64,000 nucleotides of DNA from positions 124,001-188,000 of the forward strand of contig JBGAQX010000002.1 in NCBI GenBank assembly GCA_044220545.1. Direction: 5' to 3'. Shown piece after piece: positions 24,849-33,481 of this stretch. Below the pieces are notes generated by a model. The model did not search any database. It was not told the DNA's origin and worked only from the letters and a program-made list of their open reading frames with translations. Numbering within the stretch: the first letter of the stretch is position 1; each line of letters opens with the position of its first letter. Made by a program: the position numbers and the translations under genes. The DNA is from Fen-999 sp044220545. GTDB taxonomy: Bacteria > Pseudomonadota > Gammaproteobacteria > Burkholderiales > Rhodocyclaceae.

Positions 24849-26034
24849 ATTGCCTCCCATCGCGAGTTGCCAGCAATCCGGTCAGTCGGTCGGCGAACCG
24901 GTCGTGGATTTCCTCCCAGTCGAGCGCCGCGACCGAGCTGGCGGCCCGGGCGCGCAGCGTGGCCAGAAGCCGCCGGTCCAGCGCCAGATCGATCGCCGCC
25001 TGGATGAAGGCCGGTCGGTCGCCGGCTGGCACGGTGCGGCCGTTGTGGCCATCCGAGATCAGGTCGGCGGCGGCGGCGCAATCGAAGGCAACCACGCCCA
25101 GGCCGCTGGCGAGCGCTTCCGGTACGACGTTGCCGAATGTCTCGGTCAGGCTGGGGAACAGAAACAGGTCGGCGGATGCGTAGTAGGTCGCCAGATCATC
25201 GCCGATGCGCATGCCGGCGAAGATGTGGCGGGAATGCTTGCGCCTGAGGCCGGGCAACAGCGGCCCGTCACCGACCAGGAGCAGCCGGGCGTCGGGACAC
25301 CGCGCGGCGATCGCGTCGAAGGCTTCGATGACCAGGGAAAGATTCTTCTCCGGGGCCAGTCGGCCCACGTGCGCAACCACCAGGGCGTCATCCTTGACGC
25401 CCCAGCACTGGCGCAGCGTCGGCGAGCGGCGGTGCGGATTGAAGCGCCGGGTGTCCACGCCTCGGGCCAGGACGTCGACGTTTCGATAGCCGTCGGCGGC
25501 CAGGTGCCGCGCCAGTTGGCGGGTTGGCACCAGGGTCAGATCCGTTCTGTTGTGGAGGTGGCGCAAGTGTCGGGTGACCAGGCCACGCAGCCAGCCGAGC
25601 CGGTAGTGGTGGCTGTAGGCGTCGAAATTGGTGTGGAAGCCGGACGACACCGGCAAGCCGAGCTGGCGCGCCGCGGCGACCGCCGTAGCGCCGAGCGGAC
25701 CCTCGGTGGCGACATGGACGATGTCCGGCGCGTCCTTCGACCAGAGGCGGCGCAGCGCGTGGCCGGCGGGCAGGCCGAAACGCAGGCCCGGATAGCCGGG
25801 AATGGGCAGGCCGGCCGTGAGCACCTCCGTGAAGTCGAGACCCCGGGCGGGCGATTCCAGCCGGCTCTGGCGCGGCCGGATCAACTGTACGCGGTGGCCG
25901 CGCCGACGCAGGCCGGCCACCAGATGGGCGAGGGTCAGCGCGACGCCGTTGACCTCGGGCGGGTAGGTTTCGGTGACGACCGCTATGTGCAGCGCGGTTA
26001 CCGAGCCATGTTCGCGGGAATGCTTGCCAGCCAT
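24814..26034 (-). CDS. GT4 glycosyltransferase (MgtA/SqdX-like)
   Basis: 406-aa retaining glycosyltransferase of GT-B fold. The N-terminal domain has the acceptor-side motif VVTETYPPEVNGVALTL and SSGFHTNFDAYSHHY. The C-terminal nucleotide-sugar domain has VGRLAPEKN, GDGPLLPGL, and the EX7E-type motif FLFPSLTETFGNVVPEAL. The pattern fits the GT4 group containing mannosyltransferase MgtA and sulfolipid synthase SqdX, many of which use lipid acceptors. The annotated ATG may be replaced by a GTG 12 codons later (VTALHIAVV). Its stop overlaps the PAP2 start. The sugar and acceptor cannot be told. Confidence 0.82.
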   Translation of the reverse strand: MAGKHSREHGSVTALHIAVVTETYPPEVNGVALTLAHLVAGLRRRGHRVQLIRPRQSRLESPARGLDFTEVLTAGLPIPGYPGLRFGLPAGHALRRLWSKDAPDIVHVATEGPLGATAVAAARQLGLPVSSGFHTNFDAYSHHYRLGWLRGLVTRHLRHLHNRTDLTLVPTRQLARHLAADGYRNVDVLARGVDTRRFNPHRRSPTLRQCWGVKDDALVVAHVGRLAPEKNLSLVIEAFDAIAARCPDARLLLVGDGPLLPGLRRKHSRHIFAGMRIGDDLATYYASADLFLFPSLTETFGNVVPEALASGLGVVAFDCAAAADLISDGHNGRTVPAGDRPAFIQAAIDLALDRRLLATLRARAASSVAALDWEEIHDRFADRLTGLLATRDGRQYDEDRRVLATD

Positions 26035-26092
26035 GCCGCCATGCTGCCCGGGCCGGGCGACGGCTTCATGTCGCTTGTGTTGCGCCGGTATT

Positions 26093-26467
26093 TCAGCCGA
26101 CCAGGATCAGCGCCCAGGTGACGGCGACATTGATCAGGGCGATCAGGACCGCGGCGCTGCCGATGTCCTTCGCCCGCTTCGACAGGCTGTGGTTCTCCAG
26201 GGAGATGCGGTCGATGGCCGCTTCAATGGCCGAATTGATCAGCTCGACGATCAATACCAGCAGTACGCTGGCGATCATCAGCGCGTGGCCGATGCCGCTG
26301 GCGGGCAGGAACAGGGCCAGTGGTATCAGCAGGGCGGCCAGCCAGGCTTCCTGGCGGAAGGCGTCCTCGTGACGGTAGGCGGCGCGCAGGCCGTCCATGG
26401 AGTAGAACATGGCATTCCAGACCCGTCTGAGGCCTGTCTTGCCCTTGAAGGGGCTTTCCTGTTGCAT
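26093..26467 (-). CDS. dgkA: Diacylglycerol kinase
   Basis: 124-aa small integral-membrane kinase that phosphorylates diacylglycerol to phosphatidic acid. The family signature is clear: VELINSAIEAAIDRISLE then KRAKDIGSAAV, with the catalytic glutamate and helices that form the trimeric active site. Three transmembrane helices follow an amphipathic N-terminus (WNAMFYSMDGL, AFRQE). ATG at 26467 gives the usual length; a TTG seven codons upstream is less likely. It lies between two lipid-type GT4 genes, where it would return diacylglycerol to the phospholipid pool. Confidence 0.93.
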   Translation of the reverse strand: MQQESPFKGKTGLRRVWNAMFYSMDGLRAAYRHEDAFRQEAWLAALLIPLALFLPASGIGHALMIASVLLVLIVELINSAIEAAIDRISLENHSLSKRAKDIGSAAVLIALINVAVTWALILVG

Positions 26468-26498
26468 GGGTGATGGCGAGGTGTCCAAGATGGCGGCA

Positions 26499-27686
26499 TT
26501 AAATCACGAGCGAGCGATAGAGCCCGGCCAACTGCCGGGCTCGCTCCGGTGCCGACCATTCCTCGGCAAAGGCGCGTCCGTCGCGGGCCAGGCGGGCCAG
26601 GCGAAGCTGGTTGCCAACCAGCTCGGCGAGGCCATCGCCGAACGCGGCCGGATCATCCGGCGCGACCACGGCGCCTCGTTGCGGTTCGATGATGCTTTTC
26701 GTGCCCATGTGGGCCAGGGCATAGACGGGCAGGCCGGCGGCCATGGCTTCGAGCAACACCAGGCCCTGGGTTTCGGTGCGCGAAGCAAATGCGAAGACGT
26801 TCGCGGCGGCGTAGCAGTCGGGAAGTTCCTGATGTCGATCCAGATAGCCGACGAAGCGGACACGGTCACCCAGGCGCAGGGTGGCGACCTGACGTTGCAG
26901 GGCGATCAGCGCGGGCCCCTCGCCGGCAATGATCAGCAGGAGGTCCGGGCACCGCCCGAGCGCATGGGGCATCGCCTCAAGCAGGAAGCCGATGTTCTTC
27001 TCGTGGGCAACGCGGCCGACGAAGAGCGCCAGGGGGCGATCGGCGGCGATGCCATGGCGGGCGCGAAAGCGGCCGCCATCGCCACCGGAGAATTGCCCGA
27101 CCGGAATGCCCGTCGGCAGCACATGCAGCGGGGCGCGGACGCCGTAGTCGATCAGGGTGTCGCGCATGGCGGGTGAAGGCACGACGACGGCATCGAGCTC
27201 GTCGCACTGGTGGCGTGCGAGGCGCCGGGCGAAGGTTCTGAGCAGGCGGCGCGGCAGTAGCGGCAGATAGTGCTGGATGTATTCCTCGAAGTGGGTGTGA
27301 TAGGTGGCGACGACCGGCACGTTCAGTTCCTGGCCCATGCGCGCACCGGCGTAGTGGGCGGCGAAAGGCGTCTGCACGTGAACGATGTCGACACCCGCCT
27401 GGGCGGCCTGCCGCACCGCGGCGAGCAGGGGTCGCCAGCGCATCAAGCGGTCTTCCGGGTCGAAGGGCAGCCGGCGCGACGCTACGCGCCAGGTGTCGGC
27501 TGTCGCGTGCGGCCGCGGATACTCGGGCGCCACCAGACGGATGGAAACTCCCTGGGCCGACAGGTCGGCGCGAAACGTTTCGATCGAGGTGGAGACGCCG
27601 TTGATGCGCGGGAAATAGACGTCGGTGATCATCAGGACGCGCGGTGGCGCTGGCGACGCGGTTTCCTGTCGGGCATGTGACTTCAT
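26499..27686 (-). CDS. GT4 glycosyltransferase, 1,2-diacylglycerol 3-glucosyltransferase-like
   Basis: 395-aa GT-B enzyme. The N-terminal motif MITDVYFPRINGVSTSIETF, followed by VHVQTPFAAHYAG and TYHTHFEEYIQHYLP, and PTGIPVGQF in the linker, match my memory of bacterial UDP-glucose:diacylglycerol glucosyltransferases. The donor domain has VGRVAHEKNIGFLLEA, AGEGPALIAL and FASRTETQGLVLLEAM. ATG at 27686 starts the fold cleanly; the open frame continues far upstream into the pst region, but that part is not coding for this protein. It is first in the minus-strand lipid cluster, divergent from pstS across 160 bp. Glycolipid synthesis is inferred from motif and context. Confidence 0.82.
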   Translation of the reverse strand: MKSHARQETASPAPPRVLMITDVYFPRINGVSTSIETFRADLSAQGVSIRLVAPEYPRPHATADTWRVASRRLPFDPEDRLMRWRPLLAAVRQAAQAGVDIVHVQTPFAAHYAGARMGQELNVPVVATYHTHFEEYIQHYLPLLPRRLLRTFARRLARHQCDELDAVVVPSPAMRDTLIDYGVRAPLHVLPTGIPVGQFSGGDGGRFRARHGIAADRPLALFVGRVAHEKNIGFLLEAMPHALGRCPDLLLIIAGEGPALIALQRQVATLRLGDRVRFVGYLDRHQELPDCYAAANVFAFASRTETQGLVLLEAMAAGLPVYALAHMGTKSIIEPQRGAVVAPDDPAAFGDGLAELVGNQLRLARLARDGRAFAEEWSAPERARQLAGLYRSLVI

Positions 27687-27775
27687 CGCGCCAGCTTGCC
27701 GGCCTATTGTTGCGCGCTGGTTACGGTGCGTGTTTGACCGAGGGTCGGGGTCCGGCTGTGGCGCAATATCGCGTT

Positions 27776-27793
27776 GCGTCACGAAGCTGTAAC
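27776..27793 (+). promoter_or_regulatory. Pho box candidate upstream of pstS
   Basis: GCGTCACGAAGCTGTAAC contains two heptamers (GCGTCAC and CTGTAAC) with an 11-bp period, close to the PhoB consensus of paired CTGTCAT-like sites. It lies 53 bp before the pstS ATG, in the gap shared with the divergent GT4 gene. Confidence 0.5.
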
Positions 27794-27846
27794 AAAGGCT
27801 ACCTAGACTTCCGCCTGATCCGACAGCCCGACCAGGAGATAGCTTG

Positions 27847-28842
27847 ATGAATTCGTACAAGAATGTATTTGCCGTGACCCTCGCCGCCGCCGGCGTTCTC
27901 GCCGCCGGTTCCAGCTTTGCCGATACGCTGGTCAAGATCGACGGTTCCAGCACCGTGTATCCGATCACCGAGGCCGTTGCCGAGGAATTCCAGAAAGCCA
28001 AGAAGGGCGCCGTCAAGGTGACGGTGGGCATTTCCGGCACCGGCGGCGGTTTCAAGAAGTTCTGTCGTGGCGAGACGGACATTTCCGACGCGTCGCGTCC
28101 GATCGTCAAGAAAGAGATGGAAGCCTGCGCCGCCGCCGGCATCAAGTATGTCGAGCTGCCGGTTGCCTTTGATGCCTTGACCGTGGTGCTGCATCCGAGC
28201 AATGCTTTCGCGGCCAACTTGAAGCCCGAGCAACTCAAGGTCATGTGGGAGCCGGCCGCCCAGGGCAAGATCACCAACTGGAATCAGGTCGATGCCAGCT
28301 TCCCGGACCTGCCGCTCAAGCTCTACGGTCCGGGCGCCGACTCCGGTACTTTCGAGTACTTCACCGAAGCCATTACCGGCAAGGCCAAGGCTTCGCGCGG
28401 CGACTACACCGCCTCGGAGGACGATAACGTCCTCGTACAGGGCGTGTCGCGCGACAAGGGGGGCATCGGCTACTTCGGCTTCGCCTACTACATCGAGAAC
28501 CAGGCCAAGCTCAAGGCCGCCGCCATCTGGAACGGCAAGCAGTTTGTCGTACCCTCCGCGAAGGTTGTGGAAGACGGCAGCTATCAGCCCCTGGCGCGGC
28601 CGATCTTCATCTATGTCAATGCCAAGTCGCTGGAGCGTCCGGAGGTCAAGGAGTTCGTGCACTTCTACATGAAGGAGGGCGCCAAGCTGACCAAGGAAGT
28701 GAAGTACGTGCCGCTGCCAGCGAAGATCTACGAGGTCAACTCCGAGCATGTGAACAAGATGAAGCTTGGCACGGTGTTCGGTGGTGTGCCGGAGGTTGGC
28801 GTCAAGATCGACGAGCTCGTCAAGCGCGAAACCAAGGAGTAA
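27847..28842 (+). CDS. pstS: Phosphate ABC transporter substrate-binding protein
   Basis: 331-aa periplasmic phosphate-binding protein. A signal peptide ends near SSFA. The family motif IDGSSTVYPITEA and the phosphate-contact region GISGTGGGFKKFCRGE, with DISDASRP and GADSGTFEYF, are all present. The ATG at 27847 has AGGAG upstream; the TTG just before it is ignored. It is first in pstSCAB and is preceded by a Pho box candidate. A strong stem-loop after its stop probably keeps pstS mRNA more abundant than the downstream genes. phoU and phoBR are not in the window. Confidence 0.95.
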   Translation: MNSYKNVFAVTLAAAGVLAAGSSFADTLVKIDGSSTVYPITEAVAEEFQKAKKGAVKVTVGISGTGGGFKKFCRGETDISDASRPIVKKEMEACAAAGIKYVELPVAFDALTVVLHPSNAFAANLKPEQLKVMWEPAAQGKITNWNQVDASFPDLPLKLYGPGADSGTFEYFTEAITGKAKASRGDYTASEDDNVLVQGVSRDKGGIGYFGFAYYIENQAKLKAAAIWNGKQFVVPSAKVVEDGSYQPLARPIFIYVNAKSLERPEVKEFVHFYMKEGAKLTKEVKYVPLPAKIYEVNSEHVNKMKLGTVFGGVPEVGVKIDELVKRETKE

Positions 28843-28858
28843 TCCCTCCGCCTGAAAG

Positions 28859-28880
28859 CCCGCCCGGGACTCCGGGCGGG
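28859..28880 (+). terminator. Stem-loop between pstS and pstC
   Basis: A perfect 9-bp stem, cccgcccgg and ccgggcggg, with a gact loop, begins 17 bp after pstS. No T-run follows, so it is more likely an mRNA-stabilising or partial-termination element than a full terminator. Confidence 0.6.
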
Positions 28881-28944
28881 TGCTCCGGAACTTCAGCTTT
28901 TCCCGCCGCGCGAGCGCGGCCATAATTGCCCACCATTTCCTCGC

Positions 28945-29895
28945 ATGACTGCCGCCGTGTCCACCATTTCACCCCCGTCCGCCGCCGGAAAGGTCAGCGA
29001 CCGCCTGCGCAAGAAGGCGTCGCGTCACGTCAAGGAGCGCGTCATCGAGTTCCTGTTGTTCGGCGCCGCGATGCTCTCGGTGTTCACGACGGCCGCCATC
29101 GTCTATGTTCTGGTCAAGGAATCCTGGGTGTTCTTCGAGCAGGTGCCGCTCAAAGACTTCCTGTTCGATACCCAGTGGACTCCGCTGTTCGACGACGCCC
29201 ACTTTGGCATCATGGTCCTGCTCTCCGGCACCATCACCAGTTCCGTAGTGGCGCTGCTCGTGGCTATCCCTCTAGGCACCATCATCGCCATCTATCTCTC
29301 CGAGTTTGCGCCCTTCACGGTGCGGGAAGTCGCCAAGCCCTTCCTGGAACTGCTGGGCGGCGTGCCGACCATCATCTATGGTTACTTCGCGCTTGTCTTT
29401 CTGACCCCCCTGTTGCAGAAGATCTACCCTGACTTGCCGGGCTTCAACCTGCTGTCGGCCGGCCTGGTCATGGGCATCATGATCATTCCCTATGTGGCCT
29501 CGTTGTCCGAGGACGCCATGCGCGCCGTGCCGATGAGTCTGCGCGAGGGCTCCTATGCCATGGGTGCGACGCGGTTGCAGACATCGCTTCGGGTGGTGAT
29601 GCCGGCGGCGACCTCGGGTATCGCCGCCGCCTACATCCTCGGCATCTCCAGGGCGGTCGGCGAGACAATGATCCTCGCCGTGGCCGCTGGTATGCAGCCG
29701 AACCTGACCTTCAATCCGGCGGAGCCGGGCGCCACCATCACGTCGTTCATCGTCCAGGTGGCCCTGGGTGATCTGCCCCATGGCTCCATCGGCTACCAGA
29801 CCATCTTTGTCGCCGGCTTGAGCCTGATGCTGATGACGCTGTCGTTTAATTTGCTCGGCTTCTGGCTGCGCAAGAAGTACCGCGAGGTGTATTGA
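28945..29895 (+). CDS. pstC: Phosphate ABC transporter permease
   Basis: 316-aa inner-membrane permease with six main transmembrane segments. The binding-protein-dependent transport signature (EGSYAMGATRLQTSLRVVMPAA, split by reading as EGSYAMGATR and LRVVMPAA) sits in the loop near residue 195-215. The N-terminal soluble stretch of about 35 residues is usual for PstC. ATG at 28945 follows the intergenic stem-loop. Its TGA overlaps the pstA ATG. Confidence 0.93.
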   Translation: MTAAVSTISPPSAAGKVSDRLRKKASRHVKERVIEFLLFGAAMLSVFTTAAIVYVLVKESWVFFEQVPLKDFLFDTQWTPLFDDAHFGIMVLLSGTITSSVVALLVAIPLGTIIAIYLSEFAPFTVREVAKPFLELLGGVPTIIYGYFALVFLTPLLQKIYPDLPGFNLLSAGLVMGIMIIPYVASLSEDAMRAVPMSLREGSYAMGATRLQTSLRVVMPAATSGIAAAYILGISRAVGETMILAVAAGMQPNLTFNPAEPGATITSFIVQVALGDLPHGSIGYQTIFVAGLSLMLMTLSFNLLGFWLRKKYREVY

Positions 29896-30818
29896 TGAAA
29901 GCGCAGGATCTACAGCTCATCCGGGGCATCATTGCGCGGGCCAAGCGTTGGGATGCCTTCTTCGGTGTTCTGGGTGTCCTTGCCTTGATGATCGGTGTGC
30001 TCACCTTCGTTACACTGTTCGTCGATATGGCGATTCAAGGCATACCGCGTCTCGATGCCGATTTCTTCACCAATTTCCCCTCGCGCCGGGCGGGTCAGGC
30101 GGGCATTCTTTCCGCCTGGGTCGGCACCACGCTGGTCATGGTGGTCACCGCCGCCGCCGCCGTGCCCCTGGGCATTGCCGCTGGCGTGTACCTCGAAGAG
30201 TACGCGCCAAAGAACTGGCTGACCGACATCATCGAGATCAACATCTCCAATCTTGCCGGGGTACCGTCCATTGTCTACGGGCTGCTGGCGCTCGGCCTGT
30301 TCGTCTATCAGTTCGGTTTCGGTCAAAGCATCCTTTCGGCGGGCCTGACCTTGGCGCTGCTCATCCTGCCGGTGGTCATCGTTGCCACACGCGAAGCGAT
30401 CCGGGCGATTCCGCAGATTATCCGCGAGGGGTCTTACGCCTGCGGCGCCACCACGTGGCAAACGGTGCGGGATCACATACTCCCGTATTCGTCCCCCGGC
30501 ATCCTTACCGGCGTCATCATCGGCATGGCTCGCGCCATCGGCGAGACCGCGCCAATCATCACCATCGGCGCGCTGACCTTCATCGCCTTTCTGCCCCCCA
30601 TGCCGCTTACCGGCGAACCGGCGGCCGGCCTGTTCGATTGGCTGTTCGCCCCCTTTACGGTCATGCCGATTCAGATGTTCAACTGGACTTCCCGTCCGGA
30701 GGCGGAGTTTCAGGTCAATGCCGCCGCCGCCGGATTCGTTCTGGTGCTGATGACGCTGATTATGAACGGCGCCGCCATCTGGCTGCGCTACCGGTTGCGC
30801 AAGAATATCAAGTGGTAA
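29895..30818 (+). CDS. pstA: Phosphate ABC transporter permease
   Basis: 307-aa partner permease with six transmembrane segments. The EAA-like loop reads EGSYACGATTWQTVRDHILP. ATG at 29895 overlaps the pstC stop (TGATG), giving translational coupling. The cytoplasmic loop would contact PstB. The pstB start follows 5 bp after the stop. PstA and PstC form the phosphate channel. Confidence 0.93.
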   Translation: MKAQDLQLIRGIIARAKRWDAFFGVLGVLALMIGVLTFVTLFVDMAIQGIPRLDADFFTNFPSRRAGQAGILSAWVGTTLVMVVTAAAAVPLGIAAGVYLEEYAPKNWLTDIIEINISNLAGVPSIVYGLLALGLFVYQFGFGQSILSAGLTLALLILPVVIVATREAIRAIPQIIREGSYACGATTWQTVRDHILPYSSPGILTGVIIGMARAIGETAPIITIGALTFIAFLPPMPLTGEPAAGLFDWLFAPFTVMPIQMFNWTSRPEAEFQVNAAAAGFVLVLMTLIMNGAAIWLRYRLRKNIKW

Positions 30819-30823
30819 TCGCC

Positions 30824-31624
30824 ATGAACGAAAACACCATCGAAGTGCCGCTGGAGCAGGAGCTGAACGCCAAGGCGGAGTGCCGTAGCCTGAATTTCCA
30901 CTATGGCGCGTTCCATGCCCTCAAGAACATCAATCTTCAGGTTTATGAGCGGAAGGTCACCGCGCTGATCGGTCCGTCGGGGTGCGGCAAGTCGACCTTG
31001 CTGCGCTCGTTCAATCGCATGCACGACCTGTACCCGGGAAATCGCTACGAGGGTGAGATCGTCATGCACCCGGACGACACCAACCTGCTGGCGAAGGACG
31101 TCGACCCCATCGAAGTTCGCATGCGGATATCGATGGTGTTTCAGAAGCCGAATCCGTTTCCGAAATCGGTGTACGAAAACGTAGCCTACAGTCTGCGCGT
31201 TCGAGGCATGAAGGCGAAGTCGGAAATCGACGATCGCGTTGAGCAGGCTCTGAAGGGGGCGGCCTTGTGGGGTGAGGTATCCAACCGTCTGAACGACCTG
31301 GGTGCCAACCTGTCCGGCGGCCAGCAGCAGCGACTCTGTATCGCCCGCGCCTTGGCATCCGACCCGGAAATCCTGCTGTTCGATGAACCGACCTCCGCGC
31401 TGGATCCGATTGCCACCGCGAGCATCGAGGAGCTGGTCACGGAATTGAAAGAGAAAGTGACGATCCTGATCGTCACCCACAACATGCAACAGGCGGCGCG
31501 CATCTCCGATTTCACCGCCTACATGTATTTGGGCGAGATGATCGAGTTCGGTGTCACCGATCAGATATTCATCAAACCGACCAAGAAGGCGACTGAAGAC
31601 TACATATCGGGGCGGTTCGGCTGA
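30824..31624 (+). CDS. pstB: Phosphate ABC transporter ATP-binding protein
   Basis: 266-aa ABC ATPase. Walker A GPSGCGKSTLLRSFNRM, Q-loop VFQKPNPFPKS, signature LSGGQQQRLCIARAL, Walker B LLFDEPTSALDP and switch His (VTHNMQQA) are all present; the NPFPKS stretch is typical of PstB. ATG at 30824 is 5 bp after pstA. It is the last pst gene here. tpiA follows from its own promoter, and phoU is not adjacent. Confidence 0.95.
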   Translation: MNENTIEVPLEQELNAKAECRSLNFHYGAFHALKNINLQVYERKVTALIGPSGCGKSTLLRSFNRMHDLYPGNRYEGEIVMHPDDTNLLAKDVDPIEVRMRISMVFQKPNPFPKSVYENVAYSLRVRGMKAKSEIDDRVEQALKGAALWGEVSNRLNDLGANLSGGQQQRLCIARALASDPEILLFDEPTSALDPIATASIEELVTELKEKVTILIVTHNMQQAARISDFTAYMYLGEMIEFGVTDQIFIKPTKKATEDYISGRFG

Positions 31625-31649
31625 TCGGCTGCTTTGGTGACGGCTTTGG

Positions 31650-31678
31650 TTGCCGGCGGGCGGGGCTGTCGCTATAAT
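31650..31678 (+). promoter_or_regulatory. Strong sigma70 promoter for tpiA-secG-(tRNA-nuo)
   Basis: TTGCCG (31650-31655), a 17-bp spacer and a perfect TATAAT (31673-31678) lie 38 bp before the tpiA start. Both the spacer length and the -10 are optimal. No strong terminator was seen before the tRNA, so read-through to nuo is possible. Confidence 0.75.
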
Positions 31679-31716
31679 CAGCGGCTCACCGAGAACAGCA
31701 ATCGGAGAATACAACA

Positions 31717-32466
31717 ATGTCCCGCACCAAATTCGTCGCCGGTAACTGGAAGATGCATGGCAGCCTGGCTGCCAACCTTTCGCTTCTGACTGCCGTGCGC
31801 GCTGGTGCCGCCGGTCTGAAGGCGCAAGTGGCCGTCTGTGTGCCGTATCCTTACCTGGCTCAGGCCCAAGCCGCCCTTGCGGGTGGCAATGTCGCTTGGG
31901 GCGCGCAGGACGTTTCCGAGCATGCCCAAGGGGCCTACACAGGCGAGGTCAGCGCGGCGATGCTCAAGGAGTTCGGTTGCCGCTATGTCATCGTCGGTCA
32001 TTCCGAGCGTCGTTCCTATTATGGTGACACCGACGCCGTCGTGGCGGCGAAATTCGCCGCCGCGCTGAAAGCCGGTCTGACGCCGATTCTCTGTGTTGGC
32101 GAGACGTTGGCCGAGCGGGAAGGCAATATCACCGCCGAGGTGGTGACCCGTCAATTGGATGCCGTGATTTCTAGTTCAGGTGTGGCTGCCCTGGCGCAAG
32201 CCGTGGTGGCCTATGAACCGGTTTGGGCAATTGGCACCGGCAAGACCGCGACACCGGCGCAGGCGCAGGAAGTTCACGCGCTGATCCGCGCCCGCGTGGC
32301 TGCCGAGAGTGCCGCGGTGGCCGCCGGTCTGCAAATTCTCTATGGTGGCAGTGTCAAGCCGGGCAACGCGAAAGAACTATTCGGGCAGGCCGATATTGAC
32401 GGCGGCCTGATTGGTGGCGCCGCGTTGGTCGCGGAAGATTTCCTCGGTATCTGCGCCGCGGGTTGA
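31717..32466 (+). CDS. tpiA: Triosephosphate isomerase
   Basis: 249-aa TIM barrel enzyme that interconverts glyceraldehyde 3-phosphate and dihydroxyacetone phosphate. Substrate-binding GNWKMHG, the catalytic His in VGHSERR, the catalytic Glu in AYEPVWAIGTGKTATP and the phosphate-binding YGGSVKPGN and GALIGGA-like (GGLIGGAAL) segments are all intact. A GGAG box precedes the ATG. It is followed 19 bp later by secG, an arrangement common in betaproteobacteria. Confidence 0.96.
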   Translation: MSRTKFVAGNWKMHGSLAANLSLLTAVRAGAAGLKAQVAVCVPYPYLAQAQAALAGGNVAWGAQDVSEHAQGAYTGEVSAAMLKEFGCRYVIVGHSERRSYYGDTDAVVAAKFAAALKAGLTPILCVGETLAEREGNITAEVVTRQLDAVISSSGVAALAQAVVAYEPVWAIGTGKTATPAQAQEVHALIRARVAAESAAVAAGLQILYGGSVKPGNAKELFGQADIDGGLIGGAALVAEDFLGICAAG

Positions 32467-32485
32467 TTGATAAAGGGCTTTACTA

Positions 32486-32857
32486 ATGGAAATGCTGTTT
32501 CCGTTGCTGCTGACCGTTCATATTCTGGTTGGCTTGAGCGTTATTGGACTGGTTCTGATCCAGCACGGCAAAGGCGCCGACATGGGTGCCGCCTTCGGTA
32601 GCGGGGCTTCCGGCAGCCTGTTTGGCGCCTCGGGTTCGGCTAATTTTCTTTCCCGGACAACGGCAATTCTGGCGGCGGTATTTTTCATCACCAGTCTGGG
32701 GCTGACCTATTTAGCCACTTCAAAGCCGAAGGTCTCCGGCAGCGTCATGGATACGGTGACGACTGTGCCCGTGGAGGCTGCTCCGGTCGACAAGCCCGAA
32801 GCGCCGACCGCCCCGGCTGCCGAGGGCGATTCGAAGGCAAAGGACATTCCGAAGTAA
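32486..32857 (+). CDS. secG: Preprotein translocase subunit SecG
   Basis: 123-aa membrane protein. Two transmembrane helices (about 3-22 and 52-72) flank the conserved cytoplasmic loop LIQHGKGADMGAAFGSG. An Ala/Pro-rich tail of about 40 residues follows. SecG assists SecYE during protein export. It starts 19 bp after tpiA and precedes tRNA-Leu and nuoA. Confidence 0.93.
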   Translation: MEMLFPLLLTVHILVGLSVIGLVLIQHGKGADMGAAFGSGASGSLFGASGSANFLSRTTAILAAVFFITSLGLTYLATSKPKVSGSVMDTVTTVPVEAAPVDKPEAPTAPAAEGDSKAKDIPK

Positions 32858-32954
32858 GAATTGATGTAAATCAGTATTATTGTTCGGCGCATAAGTGTTA
32901 TTATTCGCGCCGTTTCGCCGGTAGCGTGGAAGGCCGCGCTGGGGCAAGGTTGTA

Positions 32955-33039
32955 GCCGACGTGGTGAAATTGGTAGACACGCTATCTTGAGGGGGTAGTG
33001 GCGAAAGCCGTGCGAGTTCGAGTCTCGCCGTCGGCACCA
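32955..33039 (+). tRNA. tRNA-Leu (anticodon GAG)
   Basis: An 85-nt class II tRNA. The acceptor stem gccgacg pairs with cgtcggc and is followed by an encoded ACCA. The anticodon arm is ctatc-ttgaggg-ggtag, giving GAG. A D-arm (ggtgaaattggtagac), a long variable arm and a T-arm (gagttcgagtctc) are present. It sits between secG and nuoA. The upstream 97 bp is AT-rich with several TATTAT elements that could form a promoter, but none is clear. Confidence 0.95.
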
Positions 33040-33099
33040 GTGATAACAGCGGCAACCGCGACGCGCGGGAGTCGATAACGTGGCGGGGCTTGCAAGCTT

Positions 33100-33474
33100 A
33101 TGTTGGAAAACTATTTTCCTGTCCTCGTCTTCGTGGTCGTTGGCTTGGCCTTCGGCTGTGCTCCGATTCTTCTCGGTTGGTTGGTGGCCCCCAACCGCCC
33201 GGACAGCGAAAAGCTCTCCGCCTTCGAGTGCGGCTTTGAGCCCTTCGAAGAGGCGCGCATGAAGTTCGACGTGCGCTACTACCTGATAGCCATTCTTTTC
33301 ATCCTCTTCGATCTGGAAATCGCATTCCTTTTTCCCTGGGCGGCAATCTTCAAGGAAATCGTCGCCACCCCCGAGGTGAAGATGTTCGGTTTTGTTGAAA
33401 TGCTGGTTTTCCTCGGCATTCTGGTGGTCGGCTACATCTACGCCTGGGTCAAGGGCGCTCTGGATTGGGAGTGA
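33100..33474 (+). CDS. nuoA: NADH-quinone oxidoreductase subunit A
   Basis: 124-aa membrane subunit of complex I with three transmembrane helices. The conserved loop reads KLSAFECGFEPFEEARMKFD, followed by FDLEIAFLFPWA. These residues line the quinone channel with NuoH and NuoD. It is the first gene of a compact nuoA-N operon, 61 bp after the tRNA. ATG at 33100 is used. Confidence 0.95.
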   Translation: MLENYFPVLVFVVVGLAFGCAPILLGWLVAPNRPDSEKLSAFECGFEPFEEARMKFDVRYYLIAILFILFDLEIAFLFPWAAIFKEIVATPEVKMFGFVEMLVFLGILVVGYIYAWVKGALDWE

Positions 33475-33481
33475 CTGAACC

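Noticed and set aside
27687..28277. Upstream extension of the GT4 frame into pstS
   Set aside because: It reads antisense through pstS. The GT4 fold begins right after the ATG at 27686.
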